This document shows, one piece after another, positions 16,300-26,144 of a stretch of 64,000 nucleotides of DNA. The translations under genes and the position numbers were made by a program. The stretch comes from Treponema primitia ZAS-1 (GTDB lineage: Bacteria > Spirochaetota > Spirochaetia > Treponematales > Breznakiellaceae), in contig NZ_AEEA01000036.1 of NCBI RefSeq assembly GCF_000297095.1, forward strand, positions 62,001 to 126,000. The letters run 5' to 3'. Each line of letters starts with the position of its first letter. Within the stretch, counting starts at the first letter, position 1. The notes beneath the pieces were generated by a model. That model ran no database searches and was not told the DNA's origin. It saw only the letters and a program-made list of their open reading frames with translations.

Positions 16300-18865
16300 A
16301 CCCCTTTCGCCGGACCCGCCGATTCTTGCAGTGGAGTTTCCCGCACCGTTCAGGGGCTTTTTGGTCCATGCCTGGGCGGATCATCGCCAGGATCGGCTCT
16401 ATCTTACCGGCCGTCTTGAGGATGGACGTTCCTTCGCTGCAGTCCAGTTTTGGCGGCCATGTTTCCATATCTACGAACACGATACCGCCCGTTGCACAGA
16501 ATTGCTGTCATCTATAAAATACGAAGTATTCCCTTCCGATCTCGAATCTTTTTCAGGGAAAGAAAAGCTGCTGCTTCTTTGTTTTTCCCGTTATGGGGAT
16601 CGCTCCCGGGCAGCGAAAATTCTGGAACAGGCTGGGATACCCAGCCCTGACATGGATATGAAGCCCCAGGATGTATTTCTGGCTGAAAAATACATCCGTG
16701 GCTTCCTGCGGATCCGGGGCGATTCCCGTCCCGGCCGCCTGGTAAATTTGGTTTTTCCGGATGCGGAAATTCTCCCCCCCGATACTGATAGTAATCCTGT
16801 TAAGGTTCCCCTGCGGGTTGCTTCTATAGATATCGAAACCGATACCCGGAATGGGACCATACGCGCCGTGGCGATTGCCCTGACGGATTCGGATTTTTGC
16901 GGGACAAACGGGCTGGTCCGGGTCCTGGCGTCGGCCCTTTGTAATACCGATTGTATTACAAATGCCGGTACCGGACCTGTGTTTCATGCTGATGAACCAT
17001 CTCTCCTCCGCTCCTTTGTGGCGGACATACAGGACATGGACCCGGATGTACTTACGGGCTGGAACTTTCTGGACTTCGATTTCCCACGGCTGGCTGAACG
17101 CTGTGAGCATTACGGCATCCCCTTTGCCCTGGGCCGCGCTGCGGGATCGGCAAATCAGGAGGGGACCAAGTTTTTTTCCGGTGAAGGCAGGCGATCCGCC
17201 GCAGCATTAGTGCCGGGGCGGCAGGTTATCGACGCCCTGCGAATAGTCCGGTCCGGCCCGCGGCGTTTTTCCGACTATACCCTGGAAACCGTATCACAGG
17301 CAGTATTGGGGGAAGGCAAGATCGTGGCCGCCTCGGGGAAAGATAAGATCGCTGAGCTGGATCGGCTCTACGCAGAGGACCCCCGGCTTTTTGGGGAGTA
17401 TTGCTACAAGGATGCCGTCCTGGTTCCTGGGATTCTTGCCAAGACCGGGCTCTTCCGGCTTACCCTGGAGCGGGCTGCCCTAACCGGGGTTTCCCTGGAT
17501 AAGGCATGGACCAGCGTGGTGAGCTTTGAACGGATCTACGGCATGGAACTCCGCCGCCGTTCCATTGCCCTGCCGCCGCCGAACCCGCCGGATTTCCAGG
17601 TGTCCGGGGCTGCCGGAGGAACCGTGCTGGAGCCTCTGCCCGGGCTTTTTAGTAATGTTGCGGTTTTCGATTTCCGCAGCCTCTATCCAACCATCATGCG
17701 GAGTTTTAACATCGATCCCTTAGCCCACGAGCGGGCTATTGCCAACGGGTGTTCTCCCCAAGATCAGTCCGCGATTATAGCCCCCAACGGCGCCGCCTTT
17801 TCCCGGCAGCCGGGGATACTGCCGGATCTTATTGCGAATTATTTTGCCGAGCGGCGGAGGGCCCTGGATGCGGGGGATGAAAACGCAGCATTTGTGTATA
17901 AGATACTGATGAACAGTTTCTATGGCGTTCTTGGAACTGCCAGCTGCCGTTACGGCCGCACGGAACTGGCGGGTTCCATCACCGGCTTTGCCCGGAAGTG
18001 GCTCCTCCTCTCCCAGGACTGGTTTACCGAACGGGGCTACCATGTGCTGTACGGCGACACGGATTCCCTCTTTGTGGAAACCGGTCTTGGCGATGAGGCC
18101 GGCCTGGATGAGTATATCAAAACATGCGGTAAGCTTACCACGGAACTGAATAGTTTTCTTACGGAACGGATATGGTCAGAGTATAATCTGGAATCATTTT
18201 TAGAACTACGGTTCGAAAAAGCCTATCGCCGTTTCCTTATCCCACACCTCCGGAATATCCACGCCCCTCAAGCGCTCCTGCTAGGGGGATCTTCCTCTCT
18301 TGATGAAGGTGAGACCCGTGGCCGGGCTAAGGGCTATGGAGGTTATCTTATAGATAGTGATGGCGCTATGTCGGTAGAAGTAAAGGGTATGGAGGCGGTA
18401 CGGAGCGATGCTACCCCCCTGGCCCGGCGGATACAGGTGGAGCTGCTGGAACTCGTGTTCAGCGGGGGCGGCGAAGAGGCCTTTGGGAAACGGATGGGAG
18501 AAATACTGCGGGAACTCCGGCAGGGGGAACTGGATGGGGAACTGGTATACCGTAAGCGGCTCTCCCGGCCTCCGGAGACCTACACAGCCTCCACTCCGCC
18601 CCAGGTAAAGGCCGCCCGGCTATTGGGCTGGAAGGGCCGCAAAGGTACGGTGGAATATGTCTGGACCAGCTCCGGGCCTGAGCCGGCGTCCCTGCCCCAC
18701 GCTCCCTTCGATTACGATCACTACACGGATGCCCAGGTACTTCCGGTAGCCCTGTCCATTGCCGCCGCTGCGGGGTGGGATACGGAACCTTTCCTCAAGA
18801 AGGGCAGGAGCCGTCAGTCCCGAAAGGATTTTGTCACAGGGCAGCTGGAATTGGAATTTTTGTGA
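16280..18865 (+). CDS. polB: DNA polymerase II, family B
   Basis: An 861-residue DNA polymerase. The exonuclease motifs are SIDIET (Exo I, residue 183), TGWNFLDFD (Exo II) and YCYKDAVL (Exo III), so the 3'-5' proofreading site is intact. The polymerase motifs are DFRSLYPT (A, about residue 463), KILMNSFYGVLG (B) and YGDTDS (C, about residue 591), with KGMEAVRSD near the thumb. This is the Pol II type used in repair and translesion synthesis. The start is within the end of clcA; ATG 16280 and ATG 16286 are both possible, and an upstream start at 16253 is less likely. Confidence 0.93.
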   Translation: MGMILGEPLSPDPPILAVEFPAPFRGFLVHAWADHRQDRLYLTGRLEDGRSFAAVQFWRPCFHIYEHDTARCTELLSSIKYEVFPSDLESFSGKEKLLLLCFSRYGDRSRAAKILEQAGIPSPDMDMKPQDVFLAEKYIRGFLRIRGDSRPGRLVNLVFPDAEILPPDTDSNPVKVPLRVASIDIETDTRNGTIRAVAIALTDSDFCGTNGLVRVLASALCNTDCITNAGTGPVFHADEPSLLRSFVADIQDMDPDVLTGWNFLDFDFPRLAERCEHYGIPFALGRAAGSANQEGTKFFSGEGRRSAAALVPGRQVIDALRIVRSGPRRFSDYTLETVSQAVLGEGKIVAASGKDKIAELDRLYAEDPRLFGEYCYKDAVLVPGILAKTGLFRLTLERAALTGVSLDKAWTSVVSFERIYGMELRRRSIALPPPNPPDFQVSGAAGGTVLEPLPGLFSNVAVFDFRSLYPTIMRSFNIDPLAHERAIANGCSPQDQSAIIAPNGAAFSRQPGILPDLIANYFAERRRALDAGDENAAFVYKILMNSFYGVLGTASCRYGRTELAGSITGFARKWLLLSQDWFTERGYHVLYGDTDSLFVETGLGDEAGLDEYIKTCGKLTTELNSFLTERIWSEYNLESFLELRFEKAYRRFLIPHLRNIHAPQALLLGGSSSLDEGETRGRAKGYGGYLIDSDGAMSVEVKGMEAVRSDATPLARRIQVELLELVFSGGGEEAFGKRMGEILRELRQGELDGELVYRKRLSRPPETYTASTPPQVKAARLLGWKGRKGTVEYVWTSSGPEPASLPHAPFDYDHYTDAQVLPVALSIAAAAGWDTEPFLKKGRSRQSRKDFVTGQLELEFL

Positions 18866-18891
18866 AGCGATGATCCCCTTGTATGTTTTAC

Positions 18892-18917
18892 CAATAGATA
18901 CTAAAATTCATCTATTG
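18892..18917 (+). promoter_or_regulatory. 8-bp inverted repeat upstream of the glyoxalase-fold gene
   Basis: CAATAGAT and ATCTATTG are perfect inverted arms separated by 10 bases, between polB and the next gene and 27 bases before its start. It could be an operator or a terminator-like hairpin for polB. Confidence 0.35.
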
Positions 18918-18943
18918 TAATATCAATCAACATGGAGGGAATT

Positions 18944-19330
18944 ATGAAAATTGATGGATACCACCATATCGGTGTGTGGGTTAAGGACGCTCAGAAAAGC
19001 CTAGATTTTTATACCACCGGGTTGGGCGGTAAGGTTACTTTCAGCTTTCCCATGGCCGAAAACGGCAAACTTATTTACCTGGTAGATCTGGGAAACAATG
19101 CGGTGGTGGAAATAATTCCCAGGGGGAACGGTGAGGAAGAGGTGAACGCCCATTTTGCCCACATTGCCCTGAGGACCGATGATACCCGGGCGGCATATGA
19201 TCTGGCTATTAAGGCCGGCGCCGCTTCCAGCACCGCTCCCCAGGATGTACTGTTGGGAACCATGGCTGTAACTAACGCCTTTGTCCTAGGGCCGGATCAT
19301 GAGGTGATAGAATTTTTTCAGGTGAATTAG
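18944..19330 (+). CDS. VOC (glyoxalase/bleomycin-resistance fold) protein
   Basis: A 128-residue protein with two beta-alpha-beta-beta-beta units. It starts HHIGVWVKDAQKSLDFYTTG and ends LGPDHEVIEFFQVN. Possible metal ligands are the first His (HHIG), a Glu in VVEIIPRG, His in FAHIALR and Glu in EVIEFF, which is the pattern of lactoylglutathione lyases and related enzymes. The substrate is unknown. ATG 18944 is preceded by GGAGGGA; an upstream in-frame ATG at 18932 is part of that site. Confidence 0.88.
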   Translation: MKIDGYHHIGVWVKDAQKSLDFYTTGLGGKVTFSFPMAENGKLIYLVDLGNNAVVEIIPRGNGEEEVNAHFAHIALRTDDTRAAYDLAIKAGAASSTAPQDVLLGTMAVTNAFVLGPDHEVIEFFQVN

Positions 19331-19359
19331 AATAATCTGTATTATAGTGTTTCATTTCT

Positions 19360-20898
19360 CTACATAAGGGGCGCGAAAATCCGCAGTACATCCCGGCCAA
19401 AATTGCGTATGGCGCTGCGGGAACAATCTTCCAAGGTGATCTGTTTGGAGATAGGAATCGTCTTTAGAAAATCCTCTTTAACTTTACTGACGGCGCTGTT
19501 TTTATAGATCCAGACCCCGCACTCAAAGTGCAGATACAGGCTGCGGTAATCCAGGTTGGTGGTGCCCACGGTGGCAACCTTGTCGTCGGACACAAAGGTC
19601 TTTGAATGATTAAAGCCGCTGGTGTATTCGTAGACCTTTACCCCAGCCATGACCAGCTGCCGGTAATAGGATCGAGATACCGTCCGTACAAACCATTTGT
19701 CCCAGCGATGGGGGGTGATGATTCGCACATCAACACCGCTCTTTGCCGCCAGGGTCAGGGCGGAAAGGAGATTATCGTCTATTACCAGGTAGGGAGTGTT
19801 GATGTACACATATTCCTTAGCATTGTTGATGATCTGGATGTAGACATGTTCCCCTACGTTTTCTGTATCAATGGGGCTGTCCGCATAGGGCTGCACATAG
19901 CCGTCGGATGTTACCGGACAGGGAGCTTCCCGCCAGGGATAAAAATCCCCATAGCTCTCCATTACCTTTTTCCCCAAGTCCCACATTTGTAAAAAGATTA
20001 GGGTAAGACTCCAGGCGGCTTCACCTTCGATCATGATTGCTGCGTCCTTCCAGTGGCCGTATTTTGGGAAAATATTGATATACTCATCCGCCAGGTTCAT
20101 GCCCCCGGTGAAGGCAACCTTGCCGTCGATGGAAACGATCTTCCGGTGATCCCGGTTGTTTTGCAGGGAGGAAAAGATAGGCTTAAAGAGGTTGAAGATA
20201 GTACAGCGAATCCCCCGCTGTTCCAGCTGCTGTTTAAAGTTCGGCGGCAGGGACATGAAGCACCCAAGGTCATCGTACATGAGCCGCACGTCCAGACCCT
20301 TCCGGGCTTTTCGTTCCATGATATCCAAAATGGGGTCCAGCATTTGCCCTTCGCTGAGTATGAAAAATTCCAGGAAGATATATCGTTCCGCCTTTTCCAG
20401 TTCCACCAGAACCTTTTTGAAAAAATCTTCCCCCGATGGAAAGTATTCGGCCTGGGTATGGACATAGATGGGAAACCCCGCGTATTCCTGAAGATACCGG
20501 GCCTGGGGCAGGCAGTCCTCGTAATTTTCCATGAGGAAGGGCAGGGAGTCTCCGGGAAGCAGGAAGAGAGGCCTGCACTGCTGTTCGCTTGCCGCGAAGT
20601 ACCTTTTTAACTTGCGGGGATTAGACTGAAAATAAAAGATGATGTACAGGATCCCCCCGAAGATGGGGAAGAGCATGATAAGGAAAATCCAGGTTAGTTT
20701 ATAGGCGGATTTTTCTTTTTTATTGACTATATATATACAAACCAGCACGCTTACCACATTCAGAGCCCAACTCGCATAGAGGGAATTCATACTTGTGCTG
20801 GCGATGAGGTACAGTATAAACGCTATTTGTATAAGCAGGATGGCCATAACAAAAATCCGCCTCCTGAATACAGCCCGAAACCATTTTTTTTCTTTCAC
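19360..20898 (-). CDS. cls: cardiolipin synthase (phospholipase D family)
   Basis: A 512-residue membrane enzyme that joins two phosphatidylglycerols into cardiolipin. Two N-terminal hydrophobic helices are followed by two HKD motifs: HRKIVSIDGKVAFTGG and HSKTFVSDDKVATVGTTN. Length and layout match the Cls A/B type. The start codon is GTG, with GGAG seven bases upstream. It stands alone and converges on the glyoxalase-fold gene. Confidence 0.93.
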   Translation of the reverse strand: MKEKKWFRAVFRRRIFVMAILLIQIAFILYLIASTSMNSLYASWALNVVSVLVCIYIVNKKEKSAYKLTWIFLIMLFPIFGGILYIIFYFQSNPRKLKRYFAASEQQCRPLFLLPGDSLPFLMENYEDCLPQARYLQEYAGFPIYVHTQAEYFPSGEDFFKKVLVELEKAERYIFLEFFILSEGQMLDPILDIMERKARKGLDVRLMYDDLGCFMSLPPNFKQQLEQRGIRCTIFNLFKPIFSSLQNNRDHRKIVSIDGKVAFTGGMNLADEYINIFPKYGHWKDAAIMIEGEAAWSLTLIFLQMWDLGKKVMESYGDFYPWREAPCPVTSDGYVQPYADSPIDTENVGEHVYIQIINNAKEYVYINTPYLVIDDNLLSALTLAAKSGVDVRIITPHRWDKWFVRTVSRSYYRQLVMAGVKVYEYTSGFNHSKTFVSDDKVATVGTTNLDYRSLYLHFECGVWIYKNSAVSKVKEDFLKTIPISKQITLEDCSRSAIRNFGRDVLRIFAPLM

Positions 20899-20981
20899 CG
20901 AATACTCCGCTCCTTATGAAGTATATACCAAGCGGGGGATCAACACCAGATTAGGTGGGTTGGAATATACTTTATATTTGT

Positions 20982-21821
20982 TTAGTAGTAACTAATCCGG
21001 TAATCCCCAATCACCTTAAACCCAAGCTGCCGGTAGATTTTCTGTGCCGCCGGGTTGTCTTTCTTTACAAAGAGGGTAAGCCCCCTGCCTGCTTTGATGA
21101 GTTCCCCGACAAAAGCTGCGGTCATCCGGCGTCCTATGCCCTGGCCGCGGTATTCCGGGAGGACGTAAACACCGCCGATCTGGACGCGGGAAAAGGAGGC
21201 GGCGTTGGTGTTGATTTTCCCTACGATGCGGTTACCCAGGCAGGCTATGAGGGATTGTTCCCGGGTCAGGATTTTGCTTAGGTTTAAACGGCATGCTGTG
21301 GGGTTGAAAGCCGTGTCCCTGGGAAGAACTTCTTCCTGTTCGTATGCAGCCTGGAGAGGGTACAACAGTTCCAGGTCGGTAAGGCCCGGCTTGCGGAGAA
21401 CAAGCCCTTGGGGGCCGGGGCAGTTTTCCCACCTGCTCTGACTATCCAGGGTCATGAGATCGTAATTTCGGTGTTCCGCAGCATGGTAACCCCGGCTTGC
21501 TAAAACGGCTTCCAGGAGCTCCGCTTCGTCAAGCATACCCAGGACCGCACGGATACTGATCCTGCCCAGGAAGCTTTTTATAAACCAGGGCAGGGGAGGA
21601 TCCCGGGTACTGCCAAAGACGGGGAAGAGCATGCCGCCGAAGCGGAGGAGTACCGCCGAGATGGTTCCGTCCGGATCGGTGAGATACCACACCTGTTCAT
21701 GCGGCGACTGTTTTTGCAAAAATTGTGCGCAGGCGTTTACACAGTAATACTCATGGGATCTGAGAAACTCCTCCGTTCGGATCCCGTCTGATTTGCCGGC
21801 CCTTCGCCACCGGTTTTTCAT
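20982..21821 (-). CDS. GNAT-family N-acetyltransferase
   Basis: A 279-residue protein. The C-terminal half is a GNAT domain: VYVLPEYRGQGIGRRMTAAF binds acetyl-CoA, followed by LFVKKDNPAAQKIYRQLGF. The N-terminal half has no clear motif but may be a degenerate second acetyltransferase fold. Its ATG overlaps the stop of nagZ by 4 bases, so it is the second gene of that operon. A link to cell-wall amino sugars is possible but only from context. Confidence 0.85.
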   Translation of the reverse strand: MKNRWRRAGKSDGIRTEEFLRSHEYYCVNACAQFLQKQSPHEQVWYLTDPDGTISAVLLRFGGMLFPVFGSTRDPPLPWFIKSFLGRISIRAVLGMLDEAELLEAVLASRGYHAAEHRNYDLMTLDSQSRWENCPGPQGLVLRKPGLTDLELLYPLQAAYEQEEVLPRDTAFNPTACRLNLSKILTREQSLIACLGNRIVGKINTNAASFSRVQIGGVYVLPEYRGQGIGRRMTAAFVGELIKAGRGLTLFVKKDNPAAQKIYRQLGFKVIGDYRISYY

Positions 21822-23482
21822 TGCAGGGGAAGCCGGCCCTGGGCGGGGATGCGGCCAAGCATGGAGGAGAAGCCTGCCACAAAGGATTCCGGCGCATAAC
21901 TATAGACTGCCACGGCGCCGTCAACCCAGGGAACCTGATCGAGGTAAACCGGACTGAGAACGGAAAAAACGATAACCCGCTTTCCCAGCCATCGAAGGTT
22001 TTTAAGAACGTTCAGCCCCTCGGGATCGGAGAGGCAGAAGATGATCGTGTCCGACCGGCGGGCATAACCCTGCAGCTCTTCTATCGCCTCCTCCGATGGG
22101 GTGTACCAGTAGCCGGTGGATCCGGGATAGGCCGATTTGCCGGTGCTGAAAAAGTCCAGGTATTGACCTGCCAGGAGTACCCTCCCGGCCTTTTCCCGGC
22201 TTAGGGGGAAGATGGTCTGGTCTTGATCTTCACCCTTAAGAATAGTAACGCTGCGGGCTGCCAGGTCCAGGAAGAAACGGATTCCATCGGGATCGGGCAG
22301 ACCCGCTTCCGCCTTGCGGAGGTCCGGCACGTAGGGTACTGCAGTTTCTCCCCGCAGGTGTTCCAGCTTCGTCTCAATAATTCTTCGGGCGGCATCCCGT
22401 ACCCGGTCCCGGAAGACCGGTTCCTGCCGCATGGAGGAGAGCAGGCTGGTCCAGACCGGATCGCTCAGGTTGGGGGTTTTGGAGAGCATGATAATATCGT
22501 TACCCGAAAGAAGGGCCTGTTTCGCCGCCTGGGAAAGGCTTCCCGCCCAGGTGGTAGCGCCGTTCATCATCAGGTCATCGGTGATGATCAATCCCTGAAA
22601 TCCTATCCGGTCCCGGAGTATATCCCGGAGAAACCAGGATGAAAGGGATGCCGGGGTGGACGCCGCCTGGGTATTGGGAAAGGCCAGGTGCCCGCTCATG
22701 ATCGCCGGGATTTTTTCCTTGGCGAGCATACGGTATGGGATCAGCTCCCGGTCCCAGAGCACCTCGAAGGGAACCGTTATCCGGGGCAGGACCCCGTGGG
22801 AATCCAGGTCCGTATCGCCGTGCCCGGGGTAGTGTTTCGCCGTGGCGATAACCCCCGCCGCCTGCTGCCCCTTCATAAAGGCGGTTCCCAAAAGGCCCGC
22901 CCGCACAGGATCGTTACCGAAGGACCGGGGACCGATGACGGTGGAAGCCAGGTTCGTATAGATATCCACCGTGGGGGCGAAGTTCATATTGATACCCAGG
23001 AGCGCCAGTTCCCGGCCTATGTAGTAGCCCGAAAGGTAGGCGTCCCGTGGATACCCCGAGGCGCCGATAGCCATATTACCCGGGGTCTCGCTGGTGGCGC
23101 CCTTTACATGGCGTATCCAGCCCCCCTCCTGATCCGTGGCCACCAGGAGCGGTACCTTAAGTTTCCCCGCCAGGGACACCTGTTGCAGGGCCCCCACGGT
23201 TTCCGCCAGCCTGAGGGTATCCCCGGTATTCCACCCGAAGATCTTCACCCCGCCGATGTGCCGATCCCGGATCCAGTCCAGGATGAGCGGCGAAGGCTCC
23301 GCGCCCACCCAGCCAAGCATGAAGGTCTGAGCCAGGGCTTCTTCATCGGACATGGCTTCCACCAGGGCGGCCGCCAACTCCGACCTGTCACCGGTATCGG
23401 TAAAGCTAAGCGGAAAGATGTTTGCAGTACAAAGAAACAATGAAAGTAAAAACCATGATAGGGTACGGCTGCGAAGTGTCAT
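21818..23482 (-). CDS. nagZ: glycoside hydrolase family 3 beta-N-acetylhexosaminidase, exported
   Basis: A 554-residue protein beginning with a hydrophobic signal-like segment (LSWFLLSLFLCTANIF). The GH3 N-acetylglucosaminidase signature AKHYPGHGDTDLDSH, with its acid/base His-Asp dyad, is present, as is the nucleophile aspartate in LIITDDLMM. It probably releases GlcNAc from peptidoglycan fragments. NagZ of gammaproteobacteria is cytoplasmic and about 340 residues; the signal peptide and about 200 extra C-terminal residues make this closer to exported forms such as YbbD of Bacillus. The gene symbol is by function, not tested orthology. Confidence 0.88.
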   Translation of the reverse strand: MTLRSRTLSWFLLSLFLCTANIFPLSFTDTGDRSELAAALVEAMSDEEALAQTFMLGWVGAEPSPLILDWIRDRHIGGVKIFGWNTGDTLRLAETVGALQQVSLAGKLKVPLLVATDQEGGWIRHVKGATSETPGNMAIGASGYPRDAYLSGYYIGRELALLGINMNFAPTVDIYTNLASTVIGPRSFGNDPVRAGLLGTAFMKGQQAAGVIATAKHYPGHGDTDLDSHGVLPRITVPFEVLWDRELIPYRMLAKEKIPAIMSGHLAFPNTQAASTPASLSSWFLRDILRDRIGFQGLIITDDLMMNGATTWAGSLSQAAKQALLSGNDIIMLSKTPNLSDPVWTSLLSSMRQEPVFRDRVRDAARRIIETKLEHLRGETAVPYVPDLRKAEAGLPDPDGIRFFLDLAARSVTILKGEDQDQTIFPLSREKAGRVLLAGQYLDFFSTGKSAYPGSTGYWYTPSEEAIEELQGYARRSDTIIFCLSDPEGLNVLKNLRWLGKRVIVFSVLSPVYLDQVPWVDGAVAVYSYAPESFVAGFSSMLGRIPAQGRLPLQ

Positions 23483-23675
23483 ATGTTGTATTCAATTATA
23501 TTATGAAGAAATAGTCAATTCTATATGTAAATTGGGGATATATTTATATTCATAGGTGGATTATAATTCATAAAAATGGAGTATTTGTGGTGAAATTGAA
23601 TATTTGTTCTAAAACTATCTTTATTTTTATAGTAAGGTATTTGGGGGCCAAAGGTACAGTTGGATCGAAAAAACT
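23483..23675. other. AT-rich intergenic region
   Basis: A 193-base AT-rich gap marking the left edge of the low-GC block. No clear promoter pair or hairpin was found. A 29-codon frame from GTG 23590 ends at the next gene's start codon, but I do not regard it as coding. Confidence 0.3.
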
Positions 23676-25067
23676 ATGAGATACAATGAAGTAAAACCAT
23701 CTTCCCATACCGATTTAGAAATTATTCTCAGCAGACTGGATAAAGAGGATCTCGCCGCCTTCATACTGGAATATGCGGCTCAGAATGATGAATTCCATGA
23801 TACTCTTTTAATCCGTTTTTCTGAAAAGGCCGATGTAGTTGAACATGCTAAAAACATAATCAGGTCATCAATAAACAGGGCTAAGCATCGCGGTTTTGTG
23901 GATTACCGTAATGCCCGCAGGGCCGTGGAGGGGACTTGGCAAATTCTGAATACAGCCGCTGCTACGGGAGAGACCGGAGATATCCTTACGGCAGTGCAAC
24001 TTTGTATAACAGTGCTGCGCGAAATGGTAAAACTCATAAATCATGCAGATGATTCTGACGGAACGATAGGGGATCCCATCCGCTATTCTCTGGAGCTGTT
24101 AAGCGAAATCACGGGGAAAATAAAGAGCGGGTATTTGAAAGGGGAGGAAGTTTTTAATGTCATTTTTAAGCATGCAAGGGAAAAAATATACGATGGTTGG
24201 GAAGAATGGCGTCTTCAAATACTGGGATCCTGCGTTCCGCTCTGCTATTCAAATCCGATACGAAAGAAATTGCAAAACCAGCTTGAATCTATGATACCTG
24301 AAAAGACAAATGATTCTTATATTGGCAGGTGGATATTAGGGGGTGTACAAAATATAAACTATAAAATCATGAGTTCCTTTGATGATCCGGAAATTGCTTT
24401 TCAATATATTGAAGAAAATCTTGATAATCGGGATTTTAGAAAGATTGCCATTGAGCATGCTGTGGCCGAAAAGAAATATGAAAGGGCGTTGGAACTATGT
24501 TCTGGGGGTGAAAAAGCAGAGACCGGATATAAAGAGAAAGTTGATGAATGGCAGCATCTTAAGTACATGATCTATGAAGAACAAAAAGATGTAACTAAAC
24601 AAAAAGAACTGGCCCTTATGTTAACCCTTGGGGGTGATTTTTCCTATTACCAAAAATTGAAGACCCTCTACCTCGTAGAAGAATGGCCTGATGTTTTACA
24701 GAATATCTTGGAGAAATTGGAAAAGAGCAATCATAAATATGGTGTTTATATACAAATTTGCATCCATGAACATTTGCAGGAAAAGCTTTTGGCCTATTGC
24801 CGGGAGAATCATTCCTCAGCCGTTGAACTCTATCCTCACCTAATTCCCAAATTTTCTGATGAGTTGAATGAAATCTTTATGGCTTATATTAGGCAGGAAG
24901 CAATCCGGGCGTCCAACAGACATGAATATAAAGCGGTTACCGGAATCATTAAACATCACGTTAAGGCTTGTGGAAAGGAGAAGGCGAAATTTATTATAAC
25001 GGAATTACTTGCCGCCTATCCCAGACGACCGGCCTTTATTGATGAGCTGAATAAAATTAAGGTTTAA
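23676..25067 (+). CDS. helical protein of unknown function
   Basis: A 463-residue protein, almost wholly alpha-helical by composition, lysine- and glutamate-rich, without a signal peptide or membrane segment. The start (LEIILSRLDKEDLAAFILEY followed by a FHDTLLIRFSEK stretch) resembles the helical repeat region that follows the zinc finger in some SWIM-type proteins, but no SWIM zinc motif (CxCx(n)CxH) is present. That resemblance is from memory and weak. The repeat-like pairs of helices would suit a scaffold. Codon use is more AT-rich than the housekeeping genes to the left, and an MNT/HEPN pair follows. Confidence 0.6.
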   Translation: MRYNEVKPSSHTDLEIILSRLDKEDLAAFILEYAAQNDEFHDTLLIRFSEKADVVEHAKNIIRSSINRAKHRGFVDYRNARRAVEGTWQILNTAAATGETGDILTAVQLCITVLREMVKLINHADDSDGTIGDPIRYSLELLSEITGKIKSGYLKGEEVFNVIFKHAREKIYDGWEEWRLQILGSCVPLCYSNPIRKKLQNQLESMIPEKTNDSYIGRWILGGVQNINYKIMSSFDDPEIAFQYIEENLDNRDFRKIAIEHAVAEKKYERALELCSGGEKAETGYKEKVDEWQHLKYMIYEEQKDVTKQKELALMLTLGGDFSYYQKLKTLYLVEEWPDVLQNILEKLEKSNHKYGVYIQICIHEHLQEKLLAYCRENHSSAVELYPHLIPKFSDELNEIFMAYIRQEAIRASNRHEYKAVTGIIKHHVKACGKEKAKFIITELLAAYPRRPAFIDELNKIKV

Positions 25068-25396
25068 TACCCTATAGCATTGAGTTGCAATTATTTGCGT
25101 AATTTTTTGCTAATTATATGTAATATATAGAATTAGCAAATGCAATTAATGATATATGCGGCCCCTTGTTGTTAGGTATCAACCATGAGCATAGGAGAAA
25201 AATTTCCGATGTGTGTCCTTTGCAGTTTTTGTATAAGAAATGATAGTCGAAAATAACACATCAGAATTCAGAGCCGGGCAACACAAGATAAAGCTGGTTT
25301 TTGAAACCGTTCGTGTTGCTGACGGCGGCAAGTGGATTAGGTGGGGCGGAAGGGCAGGATATTGACTTTAAGAGGGTAATACCGCATAATAACATT
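25068..25396. other. intergenic region before the MNT gene
   Basis: 329 bases. The left half is AT-rich and featureless. From 25240 a 41-codon frame (ATG 25240 to TGA 25365) has a locally higher GC content and could be a relic of another gene; nothing else supports it. The MNT frame is also open upstream to 25301, but the ATG at 25397 gives the normal start for the family. Confidence 0.3.
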
Positions 25397-25723
25397 ATGA
25401 ACCAAGAAATCCCATATTTGAATGACATTATTTCAATTATTTGTTCCCTTGTTTCTCCTGATGGGATAATTCTTTTTGGCTCCTATGCCCGTGGTGATAA
25501 TAAAGAAAATAGTGATATAGATTTGTTGATCTTAAAACGAGGATTAAAAAACGAACGTGAGATGACAAATAAATTATACAAAGAATTTTTTGATAAAAAA
25601 ATACATAAGCCTGTAGATTTGTTGGCAATAGATAACGACAAGTATGTTGCATTAAGCAACGAAATAGGGTTAATCTATAAAACAATAAAAAATGAAGGGC
25701 AATTGATATATGGAACGATATGA
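25397..25723 (+). CDS. MNT-type minimal nucleotidyltransferase (antitoxin-like)
   Basis: A 108-residue protein. The nucleotidyltransferase signature GS-x10-DxD is complete in GSYARGDNKENSDIDLLI. In characterised MntA-HepT pairs the MNT protein neutralises the HEPN toxin by adding AMP units to it. Here it overlaps the HEPN gene by 14 bases, in the order and coupling typical of such pairs. The intact active site suggests it is an active enzyme. It belongs to the AT-rich block. Confidence 0.87.
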   Translation: MNQEIPYLNDIISIICSLVSPDGIILFGSYARGDNKENSDIDLLILKRGLKNEREMTNKLYKEFFDKKIHKPVDLLAIDNDKYVALSNEIGLIYKTIKNEGQLIYGTI

Positions 25724-26144
25724 ATCATGGCTTGATAGGGCTAAAAGCAGTTTTGAATTATCGAAGATAACAACCAATGAATTAATCTATTATGAAGATC
25801 TCTGCTTCCAAGCACAGCAAGCCGTAGAAAAAGCACTAAAAGGTTTACTGATTTATTTTGGCGATGATCCGGATTTTACACATAATTTAGGAATACTATT
25901 AGCTACACTAATAAAATATACTGAAATACCGGAGGAAATAGAAGAATCAATAAAACTAAATAATTTTGCTGTCCAAACAAGGTATCCTGGTGAATATGAA
26001 GAAATAACAAAAGACGAGTACGAAGAATGTATCAGAATAACGGGCAATTGCCTTAAGTGGGTTGAAGAAATAATAATCGCGGATAAAAGGAAAAATGAAA
26101 ACGACGCGGCATCCGGTTTACAAAATGATAAAGTGATTCGTTAG
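25710..26144 (+). CDS. HEPN-domain protein (partner of MNT)
   Basis: A 144-residue helical protein of the HEPN type found next to MNT genes: LCFQAQQAVEKALKGLLI in helix 2 and a TRYPGEY stretch in helix 4. The RNase motif R-x4-6-H of toxic HEPN proteins is not visible, so it may not be a ribonuclease of the HepT kind. It overlaps the MNT gene and should be translated with it. The pair could act as a toxin-antitoxin or defence module; this is inferred from family and arrangement. Confidence 0.83.
   Translation: MERYESWLDRAKSSFELSKITTNELIYYEDLCFQAQQAVEKALKGLLIYFGDDPDFTHNLGILLATLIKYTEIPEEIEESIKLNNFAVQTRYPGEYEEITKDEYEECIRITGNCLKWVEEIIIADKRKNENDAASGLQNDKVIR

Noticed and set aside
25240..25365. 41-codon frame upstream of the MNT gene
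   Set aside because: It is short, has no SD and is confined to the gap; higher local GC is the only hint of an old gene.
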